Source of the DNA: Gammaproteobacteria bacterium
Lineage (GTDB): Bacteria > Pseudomonadota > Gammaproteobacteria > Competibacterales > Competibacteraceae
DNA: 64,000 nucleotides
Assembly (NCBI GenBank): GCA_024235095.1
Contig: JACKNC010000001.1
Location: forward strand, 682,001 to 746,000
Direction: 5' to 3'
The notes under the pieces were generated by a model that was given only the letters and a program-made list of their open reading frames with translations, did no database searches and was not told the DNA's origin. This document shows positions 27,202 to 36,778 of this stretch, piece by piece; position 1 is the first letter of the stretch, and every line of letters starts with the position of its first letter. Made by a program: the position numbers and the translations under genes.

Positions 27202-29894
27202 TTACGGCAAGAACCGTTGGTAATACTCGTTGCTGTGCAGGAAGTGGTCAATCAGGCCGGCGGAAGACTGACCGCTGTCCAGTACCTCAACCCAATAGTC
27301 AAAGCCACCTGCTTCTGGAGCGCGTTGCAACATGCCCAGGTAGAGCAAGGTCACCATGATCTTGTTGTTCATCATCTGACGATATTCCGGCGATTCTGAA
27401 AAACCGACCATCAGTTGCCCTCGGGTGAATGCGCCGCTGTTGAGTTGTTCAACCCAGAAATTCAATCCTTCGTTGTCCGGTTCCCGACCGAGCACGTTGC
27501 GATAGACGAGAATCGCGAAGTCACGATGACTCAAAGCGCCATAGGTTTGCTGGAATTCCGGCGAACTGGCAAAGGCTTGAGAGATCGTGTCCAACCCGGA
27601 ACCCGCCCGGTATTGCTCAATCCAGTAGTTCAGGCCCCCGGTGTCGGGGATGCGGTTGAAGTAGGCGAAGTAGAGCCGGGCGACCGGGGAGACGGTTTGG
27701 CCGAATTCAGGGGAGGCGAGGTAACCCTGGATGATGGCAGTGCGGGTGGTCGCGCCGTTTTGTAGTTGGCCCGTCCAGTACTCAATGCCGCTGTCGTCGC
27801 CTTCGCGTTGGAGGAAATCCCGGTATTGCTGCATGACGAAGAACCGGGCATTGGCGAATACGTCATTATCCTTGAGGTCGGGGTTGGAGCCTTCCTGGAG
27901 TTCGACCGGGTCGGGGATGCCGTCATGATCACGGTCATTAGCGGCGCTGTTGAGGATGAAATGCGCGGTGCAGGTCGTGTCCGCCGACAGGGTGAGGGGA
28001 GTTCCACACAGGGTGGGGGTCCAGCCGGCGAAGAGGGAGTCAGAGTCGGGCAGGGCCATCAGCGTGATGACGGTTCCCTGGGCGTAGCGAGTTGCGCAGG
28101 CGCTGCCACAATCAATGCCGGTTGGGATGCTGACCACGGTACCGTCGCCCGCACCGACTTTTTCCGCGGTGAGCGTATGTTGAATGGTGGTGAAATGAGC
28201 GGTCACCGTGCACGCTTCGCTAATCGGGCCGGTGGTGTAAGTGGTTCCATTCAAGGTTCCCTCGCAACCAGTGACCACGGCGCTGTAACCGGTGTCCGGG
28301 GTGACGGTGAAGGTGGTCGTGGCTCCGTGGTTCACGGTCTGTGATGCGGGGGTGATCGTCCCATTGGTTCCCGCCGTGGCGCTGACGGTGTAGTGGTTCG
28401 CGCTGAACGTGGCGCTGACGGTGCAAGCGGTGCTAATCGGGCCGGTGGTGTAGGTGGTTCCGTTCAAGGCTCCCCCACAACCGGTGACGGCGGCGCTGTA
28501 CCCCGTGTCCGGGGTGACGGTGAACGTGGTCGTGGCTCCGTGGTTCACGGTTTGCGAGGCGGGGGTGATCGTCCCATTGGCTCCCGCCGTAGCGGTCACG
28601 GTGTAGCTGCTGTTCAGCGTGAAAGTCGCTGTGCAGGTGAGCGCTTGGGCTGGCATGGGGAAGCTAGCGGCGCAGGGAGCGGGACTCCAGCCGGTGAAGG
28701 TGCTGTTGGCGTCTGCCGTGGCAGTGAGCGTGACCGTTGCCCCTGCCAAGTAACTGCCGCCGCCCGTGACGACGCCGGTACCGGTGCCAGCGGCATTCAC
28801 CGTTAGGGTATAGGTGGGATCGGGAGCAGGGCCGGGATCGGGAATGATGTTGAAAGTAGCGGTGACGCTCTTTTCGATATCCATGGTGACGGTGCAAGTA
28901 CTGCTACCTGAACACGCGCCGCTCCAGCCGGCGAAGGTCGAGCCGCTGGCGGGCGTGGCGGTGAGGGTGATGGCGGTTCCGCTGGCGTAGCTTTCTGTGC
29001 AGTCGCTACCGCAGTTAATGCCCGTGCCGGTGACCGTGCCGGTTCCTGTACCGGCTTTGAAAGTGGTCAAGGTATAGCCGCTATCCTCAACCAGAGTCTC
29101 TAGCCCCAGCTCTACTCCCGTCAGCTCAATACCGCTGGGGCTGGCTCCGTAACCGTCTAAGCGGAAGGCGATCTTGTAGGTTCCAGCGGGAAGCTCGCCA
29201 ATGTAGATACTTTCGGGTTCCGTAGAGACGGGCGGAACATACCGCTGGTCAATTTCCCGTACCGTATTCTCATTAACGAAGACTCGTAAAAATCCTTCGC
29301 CGCCTTCAACAAACCGATAAGAAAAACGCAAGGTATTAACGGGTTCGGTAGTAGTCACGCTTGTGACGAGCCACGACGCTTCAGTAGGTGTAGCAGTGGC
29401 AGTAGATGCCGTTCGCTGAGATTTAGAAAGCTGCTGACCAAGAGTGATAGTACTACATAGCCACGTTCCAGGCTTGCACTGCGCTGATCCTTCGTACCCA
29501 TCCAGAATAGCATCCACTGATGACAGTGAAGAATATTCAAGATGGGAACTCTGTTTTTCCACTGATACCGGAGTACAGGTCGATCCGATAATATGGCATT
29601 CCTTATCCTTTTCATATTGCTTGTTTAGATCATCAAGCGTTTTCCCTGATTCCACCGATAGTGGATAGCCCATACCGGTTTTTATATCGTCAGCCGTAAT
29701 CGGATCAACTAAGTTATGGTTGTTTAAAGCATCGAGATAGAATATATCGATGGTCTTCCCATAAAACCGGTAAGGTCGGTCGTGATCGCAAGTAATGTTC
29801 AAGCCATTAGCACCTCCACATTTAGCGTCTGGGTTAGTAGGAGTGACATCGATGTTGTATCCGAATCTCAGGTGCAAATCTGTTTTATCCAAAG
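27202..29894 (-). pseudogene. DUF4214 exoprotein, 5' end lost at an IS junction
   Basis: The C-terminal roughly 900 codons of a large surface or secreted protein. The order is a Cys-containing N-terminal part, FxGWS-type beta repeats (FAGWSGACSGSSTC), two nearly identical units of about 66 residues around TITPASQTVNHGATTTFTVT, another FAGW unit, a Ca-type linker (NDRDHDGIPDP) and DUF4214 repeats (GLNFWVEQLNSG, GGFDYWVEVLDSG) at the C-terminus. The frame is open to 29979, but from about 29895 on it runs antisense over IS630 transposase codons, so the native start and signal peptide are gone. A related protein lies at 55922-59062. Without its start it is probably not exported. Confidence 0.75.
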
Positions 29895-30029
29895 GATCAA
29901 ACGAGCATTTATGACTGGCTCCGCAATTATCGCCACCAAGGAGAAGAAGCGTTAGATACCTGTAAAGCTCCAGGGGCACCGTGGGTGATCACGCCAGATA
30001 TCGATGCCTGGATGAAAGAGACGATCTTA

Positions 30030-30874
30030 GAATCTGTCTGGCAAAAAAGTATCTACCAAAGTCAAGCGGTTTTTACATTCAGGACAAGCCATGGGCTATC
30101 CAAGCGACCTAACAGACACCGAATGGGATCGGATTCATCACCATTTTCAACCCAGCGACCGGCGTGGTTGTGGGTGTCTGCATCCGCGTAAACTGATTGT
30201 CGACGCCATCTTGTACGTCGTGAAATCTGGCTGCCAGTGGCGCATGCTGCCCAACGATTTTCCGCCGTGGCAAACGGTTTACGATCATTTCAGCCGATGG
30301 AGCAAACGCGGTGTCTGGGAATCGGCACTGGATCAGCTCAACACGCTCTATCGCCAAGCCCACGCGCGTTCGGTATCGCCCAGTGACGGAATCATCGACG
30401 CGCAGAGCGTCAAAACCGAGTACGCGAGTGAAGAACGCGGCATCGACGGAGGCAAGACAGTCAAAGGGCGTAAGCGCCATATTGGGGTCGATATACTCGG
30501 CAACCTCCTGCAGGTGTCCGTGCACGCAGCCCATTGCGCCGATACCGTGGCGGGGGGTCCTGTCATGGCGCGTGCAGCGGAGAAGCACCCGAGCATTGAC
30601 GCGTTTTCTGGTGATGCGGGCTATCGCGGGACGGCCGTGAAGTTCGTGGACGAGACGCTCGGGCTGGTCCTGCACCTCTCAACCAAGATCAAAGACGGAT
30701 GGGCCGTCCTTCCGAAACGTTGGGTTGTCGAGCGCACGTTCGCTTGGCTCGGTCGCTTCCGCAGGCTCAGCAAGGATTTTGAGATCCTGACGGGCACAGC
30801 CGAAAATATGATCCGCATCGCCATGCTGAAGAAAACGCTTGCAAATTGCATCTGAACTTTTGCCAGACAGACTC
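30030..30874 (+). mobile_element. IS5-family element (845 bp) with TTA target duplication
   Basis: The ends are imperfect inverted repeats beginning GAATCTGTCTGGCAAAA on the left and GAGTCTGTCTGGCAAAA on the right. TTA flanks both sides (30027-30029 and 30875-30877), the TNA-type duplication usual for the IS1031 group. The target is the IS630 #4 transposase. It appears intact. Confidence 0.9.
30091..30855 (+). CDS. IS5-family transposase
   Basis: A 254-residue single-frame transposase of the IS5 family. The N-terminal domain reads YPSDLTDTEWDRI and SGCQWRMLPNDFPPW; the DDE residues are in GIIDAQSVKT (D), FSGDAGYRGT (D) and RWVVERTFAWLGRFRRLSKDFE (E within the Y/R-x-x-E region). It fills most of the 845-bp element and has no frameshift or stop, so it could be active. 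Confidence 0.92.
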   Translation: MGYPSDLTDTEWDRIHHHFQPSDRRGCGCLHPRKLIVDAILYVVKSGCQWRMLPNDFPPWQTVYDHFSRWSKRGVWESALDQLNTLYRQAHARSVSPSDGIIDAQSVKTEYASEERGIDGGKTVKGRKRHIGVDILGNLLQVSVHAAHCADTVAGGPVMARAAEKHPSIDAFSGDAGYRGTAVKFVDETLGLVLHLSTKIKDGWAVLPKRWVVERTFAWLGRFRRLSKDFEILTGTAENMIRIAMLKKTLANCI

Positions 30875-31684
30875 TTAAATTCAACTCCACAAGAGCAGGG
30901 TGATGATACGGTATTGTGGACCTCAAAAATCATGGTTGATTTGCTAAAAGAACGCTTCGATCTCTGGGTATCGCCGTCCACCGTGAATCTGCACCTTCAT
31001 GCGTTAGGCTTGAGTGTTCAAAAATCCTGTTATCGTGCTTTTGGCCGTGATCCCGCCAAAATCAAAAAGTTTATTGATGAAGACTTCCAAGAGATTCAGA
31101 AACTTGCGCAGGAGCTGAACGCTGATCTTGCCTTTGAAGATGAATCTTGGATCGGATGCGGTAATCACTCTGGACGGACCTGGGGACTTGTGGGTCAGCC
31201 GCCTGAAATCAAAGCCTGTGATGAAAAGGGCGGTGATCCTGTGCTCTCGATGGTCACGGCGGACGGTGAATTGATGTTTCAGATCACGACGGAAAAACTC
31301 AACAGTTCCGTCTACATTGAATTTCTGAAAAAAGTGTTGCGTAGCCGAACTCGACCCTTAATAGTCATTGCCGATCGAGCGTCTTATCCTACCTCAAAGG
31401 AGGTGAAGAAGTTTGCCGAGGACCATGCACAAAATATCCGGTTATTCTTTTTACCGCCTCATTCACCCGAGTTAAATCCCGATGAACAGGTCTGGAATGA
31501 GATTAAACATCGCCAGTTAGAAAAACAACCGATTAAAGGTCCTATCGACTTTGAGCATCGCCTGTATTCTGCTCTATTCAAACTACAGAATTTTAAAGAA
31601 AGAATTCAGTCATTCTTTAAACTACCCGACACTCAATATGCGGATCTTAAACCGTCTCCAGCATAAACAATATGGGGATATCTA

Positions 31685-32634
31685 TAGTCAAACAGTTTTT
31701 TATTAGTTAATATATAATGAAGAAGTTAGCTCAATAAGGAGTATTGCAATGTCCAAGCCGTATAGTGAAGATTTAAGAACAAGAGTGATACAGAGTTACT
31801 TGAATGGTCTGTCGAAAATGGATATCGTTACGCTTTTCAAAATAGGGATGGATACTTTGAATCGTTGGATTCGTCAGTATTTGCAAACGGGGGATATTAA
31901 ACCAAAAAAAAGGACTCAGTTTCGTGCAAGAAAATTCAGTGACTCTGATTTAACGGATTACATTAGAAACAATCCTTCGGTGACCCTCAAACAAATTGCA
32001 GAACATTTTTCGGTTAAACCCTCATCGGTTCAAGCAAGATTGAAAGCACTCAATATTACATATAAAAAAAACAATTTCTCTACGAAGAAAGGGATGAACA
32101 ACAAAGAATGGAGTTTATTCAACAATTAGCGGCGAATGCATCCCGGGGAGATGATGCACAACAAATTGTTTATGTAGATGAATCTGGATTTCATAATAAT
32201 GTAAGAAATGAATTTGGCTGGAGTCCAAGAGGCGAAATTATTTTTGGTGAAAGGAAAAGCAGACCCACTGAAAAACTAAATTTATTGGGTGGACTACTCA
32301 ACAATGAAATCATTGCGCCACTTGCCTATCAATCTTATACAGATACGGAGATATTTAATACTTGGCTTGAGAAATTCTTAATCCCTGAACTTCCAAAAAA
32401 TTGTATTATCGTGATGGATAATGCTCGTTTTCACAAATCGGAAGAAACACGAGAAATCATTGAAGACAATGGCCACCAATTGTTGTTTTTGCCTCCTTAT
32501 TCACCGGATTTAAATCCCATCGAAAACTACTGGGCACTTCTTAAGGGAAAGTTGAGGAAAATTGTTGCAAATTTTCAAAATCTTTTTGATGCGTTAGTTG
32601 CGGTTTTCCAAACTATCTAAAAACTGTTTTACTA
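31685..32634 (+). mobile_element. IS630-family element #2 (950 bp), AT-rich
   Basis: The ends are TAGTCAAACAG on the left and CTGTTTTACTA on the right, flanked by TA at 31683-31684 and 32635-32636. It is inserted in the right terminal repeat of IS630 #4. Its base composition is much more AT-rich than the host genes. A broken second copy lies around 52266-55041. Confidence 0.85.
31749..32620 (+). CDS. IS630 #2 transposase made by programmed -1 frameshift
   Basis: The first frame (31749-32129) encodes the helix-turn-helix half (MSKPYSEDLRTRVIQSYLNG); the second (to 32620) encodes the DDE catalytic half (IVYVDESGFH, IIVMDNARFHKS, SPDLNPIENYWALLK). They overlap, and an A8 run in the phase A AAA AAC at about 32053-32061 is a classical -1 slippery site; slipping there gives the joined sequence YKKKQFLYEERDEQQRMEF. 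The fused product is about 290 residues, normal for the family. RBS-like AAGGAG precedes the first ATG. Confidence 0.85.
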
Positions 32635-32648
32635 TATTAGAAAGACTA

Positions 32649-32842
32649 TAAGATATTACTGAATACCACTAAAATATTCCATTCTACATGTAAAAACAGC
32701 CTGGACAAAAAATATAAAATAATTGATAACCCAGCCATAAGTAGAGCTGCTAAAGCTCTCTGTATAATAGTTTCTCCTTCGATACTATGATCACTGTCAA
32801 AGCTAACTGGATGTGTACCTAAAAATTTTAGAATTGCCTTAG
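32649..32842 (-). pseudogene. Disrupted membrane-protein gene, third piece
   Basis: Encodes AILKFLGTHPVSFDSDHS and a hydrophobic helix (ALAALLMAGLSIILYFLSRL). Removing the composite element and one CTTAG copy joins it in frame to the piece at 37940-38163. On its 3' side it is cut by IS630 #4, and the rest of the gene is not seen beyond that element's deleted left end. Confidence 0.75.
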
Positions 32843-32875
32843 AGACTAATGGAATGGTCCGCCCCGCTCCTCCAA

Positions 32876-34074
32876 TTGTCTTGCTAATAGTTATCCCCAC
32901 AAAAATCATGCTGGAGCTTTTTCAGGATTAGCGTATTGAGTATCAGGGAGCCTAAAAAATGATTTGACCCTTTCCTGAAATTCTTTTAGCTTTTCCAAAG
33001 CAGAATAAACGCGCGCTCTGAAATCAGCCCGGTTTTTAATTGGCTCCTTTTCCAGATGATCATTTTTGATCTCATTCCAAACCTGTTCATCCGGATTTAA
33101 CTCTGGCGAGTGGGGGGGAAGAAAGAACAAGCGGATTTGTTTTCGATGCGTCTCAAGAAAGGCTTTGACTTCTTTCGAGGTATGATAAGACGCATTGTCC
33201 GTGATGACAATTAATGGGCGCTCTCGACCCTCTAATGCCTTCTCTAAAAAGGCAATGAAAACCCCACTCACTCATTTTTGAGTGGTCACTTCAAATATTA
33301 ACTCGCCCGTCGCCGTAACCATCGATAAAATGTGAAACCCACCCCGGTCATCACTCACTTTAATTTCAGGCGGATGACCGACTAAGCCCCACGTCCGTCC
33401 AGAACGCGTATGGCCTTGAACCCATGACTCATCCTGAAACGCAATATCCGCTCCAAGTTCTTGAGCCCGCTTCTGAATCTCTTTAAATTCTTCATTAATA
33501 AACTTTTTAACTTCCTCCTGATCCTGGTTTAAGGCATGATAACAAGGTTTTTGACAACTCAGTCCTAATTGATGTAAATGCAGACGAACCGTGGCATCCG
33601 ATACCCATAAACCAAAGTACTCTTTCAATAAATTAACCATGATCTCTAAAGTCCATAAAACCGTATCATAGCCATGATCCGCCGGCGTCGTATTGAGTAT
33701 CGTTTCTTTTAACCATCGATCAATATCCGGAGTCATCACACACGTGGCGCCGAGCGCTTTCCGGGTATCCAGGGCTTCTTCTCCTTCATAACGATAGTTG
33801 CGAAGCCAATCATAAATACTCGTTCGGTCGATACCCAAAAAATCAGCAACAAGCTCCGGACCATAATGCTTCTCTTCGACCGCGCGAACCGCAATACGCC
33901 GGATGTAATTCATCACTTCATCCGGTATTTTACGTGCATCAAACATCCATTCCGCGTTCATTGCCGCACCTCCTCTATAAATTTAGAGTCTCTAAAGAGG
34001 TCTTCTATAGTTATTAGACAATTTGATTAACGCTCAGTTCGTTGATAATGTAGGGATAATCGTTGGCAAGCCTA
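32876..34074 (-). mobile_element. IS630-family element #1, copy A (1199 bp)
   Basis: Same length and ends as copy B at 53629-54827. The ends begin TAGGCTTGCCAACGATTATC and TTGTCTTGCTAATAGTTATC, an imperfect terminal repeat of about 25 bp. AA flanks both sides here (32874-32875 and 34075-34076) instead of the usual TA. It is inserted in the left arm of the palindromic composite; the right arm shows the empty site. Confidence 0.9.
32906..33961 (-). pseudogene. IS630 #1 transposase, copy A, with in-frame TGA
   Basis: A transposase of about 351 codons read in one frame but broken by a TGA at 33272-33274. The first part (229 codons, from ATG at 33959-33961) holds the HTH (IDRTSIYDWLRNYR) and the first catalytic Asp (AFQDESW); the part after the stop holds the second Asp (IVITDNASYH) and the Glu (SPELNPDEQVWNEIK). 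The aligned position in IS630 #4 is a Leu codon. Copy B carries the same stop, so it arose before the last transposition or is read through. Confidence 0.85.
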
Positions 34075-34145
34075 AACGAGCCCAAAGCGGGCAAGATAGT
34101 GAATGCTGACTCACATCATATTAACCGAGATAACGGAGCGGACCC

Positions 34146-35204
34146 ATGAAAGAGTATACCAATGAGCGCGTCATTAAGGTTGTCGGCATTGATCTGGCCA
34201 AGCGGAGTTTTCACGTTTACGGCGTGGACGAGAACGGTCAACGGGTGATCCGCAGGACCTTCAACCGGGTACGTCTGAGTGAATTCATGGCGAATCTGCC
34301 CGCCTGTACGGTGGCCATGGAAGCCTGTGGCAGTGCGCACTATTGGGCGCGGCAGTTCCGGGAGGACGGCCATGAGGTACGGTTGATCGCGCCCCAGTTC
34401 GTGAAGCCCTTTGTGAAATCCAATAAAAACGACGCCGTCGATGCCGAGGCGATTTGCGAAGCGGCCCAGCGGCCCAGGATGCGGTTGGTGGCGATCAAGA
34501 GCGTGGAACAGCAAGATATCCAGGCGATTCACCGGATGCGCAGTTTGGGGGTGGAACGCCGCACCGCCCAGGTCAATCAGATTCGCGGTTTTTTGTTGGA
34601 ATACGGCATTGAAATCCCGCAGGGGCGTGTGGCGGTGAACCAGCGCCTGCCGGAGATTCTTGAGGATCCAGAGAACGGCCTCAGCGAGCGCTTCCGGGCT
34701 GAGCTACGCGAGTTGGCTGACGAACTCCGTCACTTGGATGAACGGGTTGCTCATTATGACGCCCAGATTGAGACCCTGGCGGAAAGCCATCCGCAGGCGC
34801 AAGCGTTGATGACGATCCCCGGTCTGGGCGCCAAGGGCGCGACCGCGTTGGTAGCGGCCGTCGGCGAGGATCCCCGACTCTTTAAGAACGGGCGGGGTTT
34901 GGCGGCTTGGCTGGGCCTGGTGCCGCGCCAGCACTCCACCGGTGGACGGGACCGCTTACTGGGTATCAGTAAACGGGGGGATGTCTACCTGCGGCAGTTG
35001 CTGATTCATGGCGCCCGCGCCGTGTTGCGCTGGGTCGAGCGCAAGGACGATCCGACGAGCCGCTGGGCCCGGGGACTGAAAGGCCGTCGCCATGCCAACG
35101 TGGCGGCCGTCGCGTTGGCCAACAAGATCGCCCGGATCGCCTATGCGGTGATGACGACCGGCCAGCCCTATGATGCGGCCAAAGGCGCTCTGGCTCCGGT
35201 TTGA
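34146..35204 (+). CDS. IS110-family transposase (left arm)
   Basis: A 352-residue DEDD-type recombinase of the IS110 family. The N-terminal RuvC-like domain holds VVGIDLAKRSFHVYGVDENG, TVAMEACGSAHYWAR and KNDAVDAEAICEA; the C-terminal Transposase_20 domain holds IPGLGAKGATALVAAVGE and the Ser-containing PRQHSTGGRDRLLGISKRGD. It is identical in protein sequence to the copy at 36779-37837. About 80 bases precede it within the element and about 300 follow, a layout typical of the IS1111 group. Confidence 0.95.
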   Translation: MKEYTNERVIKVVGIDLAKRSFHVYGVDENGQRVIRRTFNRVRLSEFMANLPACTVAMEACGSAHYWARQFREDGHEVRLIAPQFVKPFVKSNKNDAVDAEAICEAAQRPRMRLVAIKSVEQQDIQAIHRMRSLGVERRTAQVNQIRGFLLEYGIEIPQGRVAVNQRLPEILEDPENGLSERFRAELRELADELRHLDERVAHYDAQIETLAESHPQAQALMTIPGLGAKGATALVAAVGEDPRLFKNGRGLAAWLGLVPRQHSTGGRDRLLGISKRGDVYLRQLLIHGARAVLRWVERKDDPTSRWARGLKGRRHANVAAVALANKIARIAYAVMTTGQPYDAAKGALAPV

Positions 35205-35500
35205 GTCTTTCTACGCTTCATCCGCGACCCGGTCGCTACGACCACCCCAGTACCTCCCACCATAAGTTGCGAAGAGTGAATCTCACGGTGATGGCATGAA
35301 AGACCAGTTCTGCATTTCCGAAAACCTGATTCGTACAAAAGCCGGCTCTGCCGAGACTGCGAGACTGATAAGGACGGAGATGCGCGCGAATTCCATCAGG
35401 GCACGAGGGCAGGCGAGCGCCTCAACACGATGCCGGATATATGGCCGCAACTTTTCCTTCAGCCAAACGGCGATTTCCTCTTGCATCGCGGGGCGGACCA
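35205..35500 (+). ncRNA. Candidate bridge-RNA region downstream of the IS110 transposase (left arm)
   Basis: About 300 bases without a convincing gene between the transposase stop and the element end. IS110-family recombinases use an element-encoded bridge RNA; in the IS1111 group it lies downstream of the gene, which is where this spacer is. No fold was computed, and a 72-codon frame on the opposite strand also spans part of it. Confidence 0.3.
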
Positions 35501-35504
35501 TATA

Positions 35505-36480
35505 TGTACGAAAAATAACATATTTATTTTATTTATTGTTTTTTTGATAGAATTACCCAAAAAAGCCCAAATTATTTTAGTTTCGAAATTTTTGTTCGAG
35601 GTACGCGATGTCTTGGCCGAAGGAAAAACCGTTTAATCGCTATCCCAGTGATCTCACCGATGCGGAATGGGAGAGGGTTCAACCCCTTTTGGAAGAACGC
35701 GAGCCAAATACGCGAGGACGTCCCCGAGAAGTGGATCTCCGCGAGATTTTAAATGCAATTTTTTACATCAATAAAACGGGTTGTCAGTGGCGATATCTTC
35801 CCAAAGATTTTCCGGCGTATACCACCGTCAGCACTTATTATCATCAATGGATCAATAACGGTGTTTTCGAGAAAATTAACACGGCGCTTCACCAAAAATT
35901 TCGTCAAGAAGTAGGGCGAAATGAGACCCCAAGCGCCGCGATCATTGATAGCCAATCGGTGAAAGGCACTCAGGAATGTGCGGATGAAACAGGATTTGAT
36001 GGAGGCAAGTTAGTTAAAGGAAGAAAAAGGCATATTCTAGTGGATACAATGGGTTGTCTAATTTATGTCGGGGTGCATGCCGCGAATATTCCGGATGTAA
36101 AAGGCGCACCACAGGTATTACAAGGTGGGCTATCCATCGCCAATACGATCCGGAAAGTTTGGGCCGATGGTGCTTATCAAGGTGAGTCCCTGGCTCAATG
36201 GCTTGAGAAAAACTTTAACTGCACGATTGAAGTTGTTAACAAAAATAAAGAAGAGAAAGGATTTCAGGTTTTACCTCGGCGATGGGTTGTTGAAAGAAGC
36301 CTCGCTTGGTTGGGGCGATCTCGTCGATTAAGTAGAGATTACGAAAGGAAGCCTGCATCGAGTCAAAGTCAAGTCTACCTTGCTTCAATTCGATTAATGT
36401 TGCGAAAAATATTTAAGAATCGTGAATTATTGCAGGAACCCATTTTAGAGGCTGCGTAGGATATTAAGTTTTCGTACATA
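35505..36480 (+). mobile_element. IS5-family element at the centre of the palindrome
   Basis: An AT-rich element of about 970 bp between the two arms. Both ends begin TGTACGAAAA (reading inward) and TATA flanks each side. Because the arms are mirror images, the exact edge between arm and element cannot be fixed. Confidence 0.75.
35608..36459 (+). CDS. IS5-family transposase (central element)
   Basis: A 283-residue transposase of the IS5 family (IS1031-like). It reads YPSDLTDAEWERVQPLL and TGCQWRYLPKDFPAY in the N-terminal domain; the catalytic region has AIIDSQSVKGT, VWADGAYQGESL and RRWVVERSLAWLGRSRRLSRDYE. It is a different lineage from the transposase at 30091-30855 (about half the residues shared by eye) and more AT-rich. 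The frame is intact. Confidence 0.9.
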   Translation: MSWPKEKPFNRYPSDLTDAEWERVQPLLEEREPNTRGRPREVDLREILNAIFYINKTGCQWRYLPKDFPAYTTVSTYYHQWINNGVFEKINTALHQKFRQEVGRNETPSAAIIDSQSVKGTQECADETGFDGGKLVKGRKRHILVDTMGCLIYVGVHAANIPDVKGAPQVLQGGLSIANTIRKVWADGAYQGESLAQWLEKNFNCTIEVVNKNKEEKGFQVLPRRWVVERSLAWLGRSRRLSRDYERKPASSQSQVYLASIRLMLRKIFKNRELLQEPILEAA

Positions 36481-36482
36481 TA

Positions 36483-36778
36483 TGGTCCGCCCCGCGATGC
36501 AAGAGGAAATCGCCGTTTGGCTGAAGGAAAAGTTGCGGCCATATATCCGGCATCGTGTTGAGGCGCTCGCCTGCCCTCGTGCCCTGATGGAATTCGCGCG
36601 CATCTCCGTCCTTATCAGTCTCGCAGTCTCGGCAGAGCCGGCTTTTGTACGAATCAGGTTTTCGGAAATGCAGAACTGGTCTTTCATGCCATCACCGTGA
36701 GATTCACTCTTCGCAACTTATGGTGGGAGGTACTGGGGTGGTCGTAGCGACCGGGTCGCGGATGAAGCGTAGAAAGAC
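36483..36778 (-). ncRNA. Candidate bridge-RNA region downstream of the IS110 transposase (right arm)
   Basis: Mirror copy of 35205-35500, lying after the stop of the right-arm transposase on the minus strand. Same reasoning and same uncertainty as for the left arm. Confidence 0.3.

Larger units (their letters stand above)
29899..31666 (+). pseudogene. IS630 #4 transposase split by an IS5 insertion
   Basis: Codons 29899-30029 and 30878-31666 join in frame once the IS5 element and one TTA copy are removed, giving KETILNSTPQEQGDDTVLW, which aligns with KETILNTTPADHGYDTVLW of the relatives. The DDE residues are present (AFEDESW, IVIADRASY, SPELNPDEQVWNEIK); unlike the two relatives it has sense codons (KLNSSVYIEF) where they carry an in-frame TGA. 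The first 50 or so codons are missing. Confidence 0.82.
29899..32648 (+). mobile_element. IS630-family element #4, left end missing, holding two other ISs
   Basis: Remnant of an IS630-type element related to the copies at 32876-34074 and 53629-54827. The left end is deleted: homology starts inside the transposase at about TSIYDWLRNYR. An IS5-type element (30030-30874) sits in the transposase and an IS630 #2 element (31685-32634) sits in the right terminal repeat; joining 31684 to 32637 restores a right end (GGGGATATCTATTAG...) like the GGGGATAACTATTAG... of the intact relatives. The right end lies at about 32648, where the membrane-protein gene resumes after a TA. Confidence 0.75.

Noticed and set aside
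35283..35501. 72-codon frame on the minus strand (repeated at 36482-36700) in the IS110 3' spacer
   Set aside because: It occurs only within the duplicated spacer, has no ribosome binding site and no known domain; an RNA role for the spacer is more likely.
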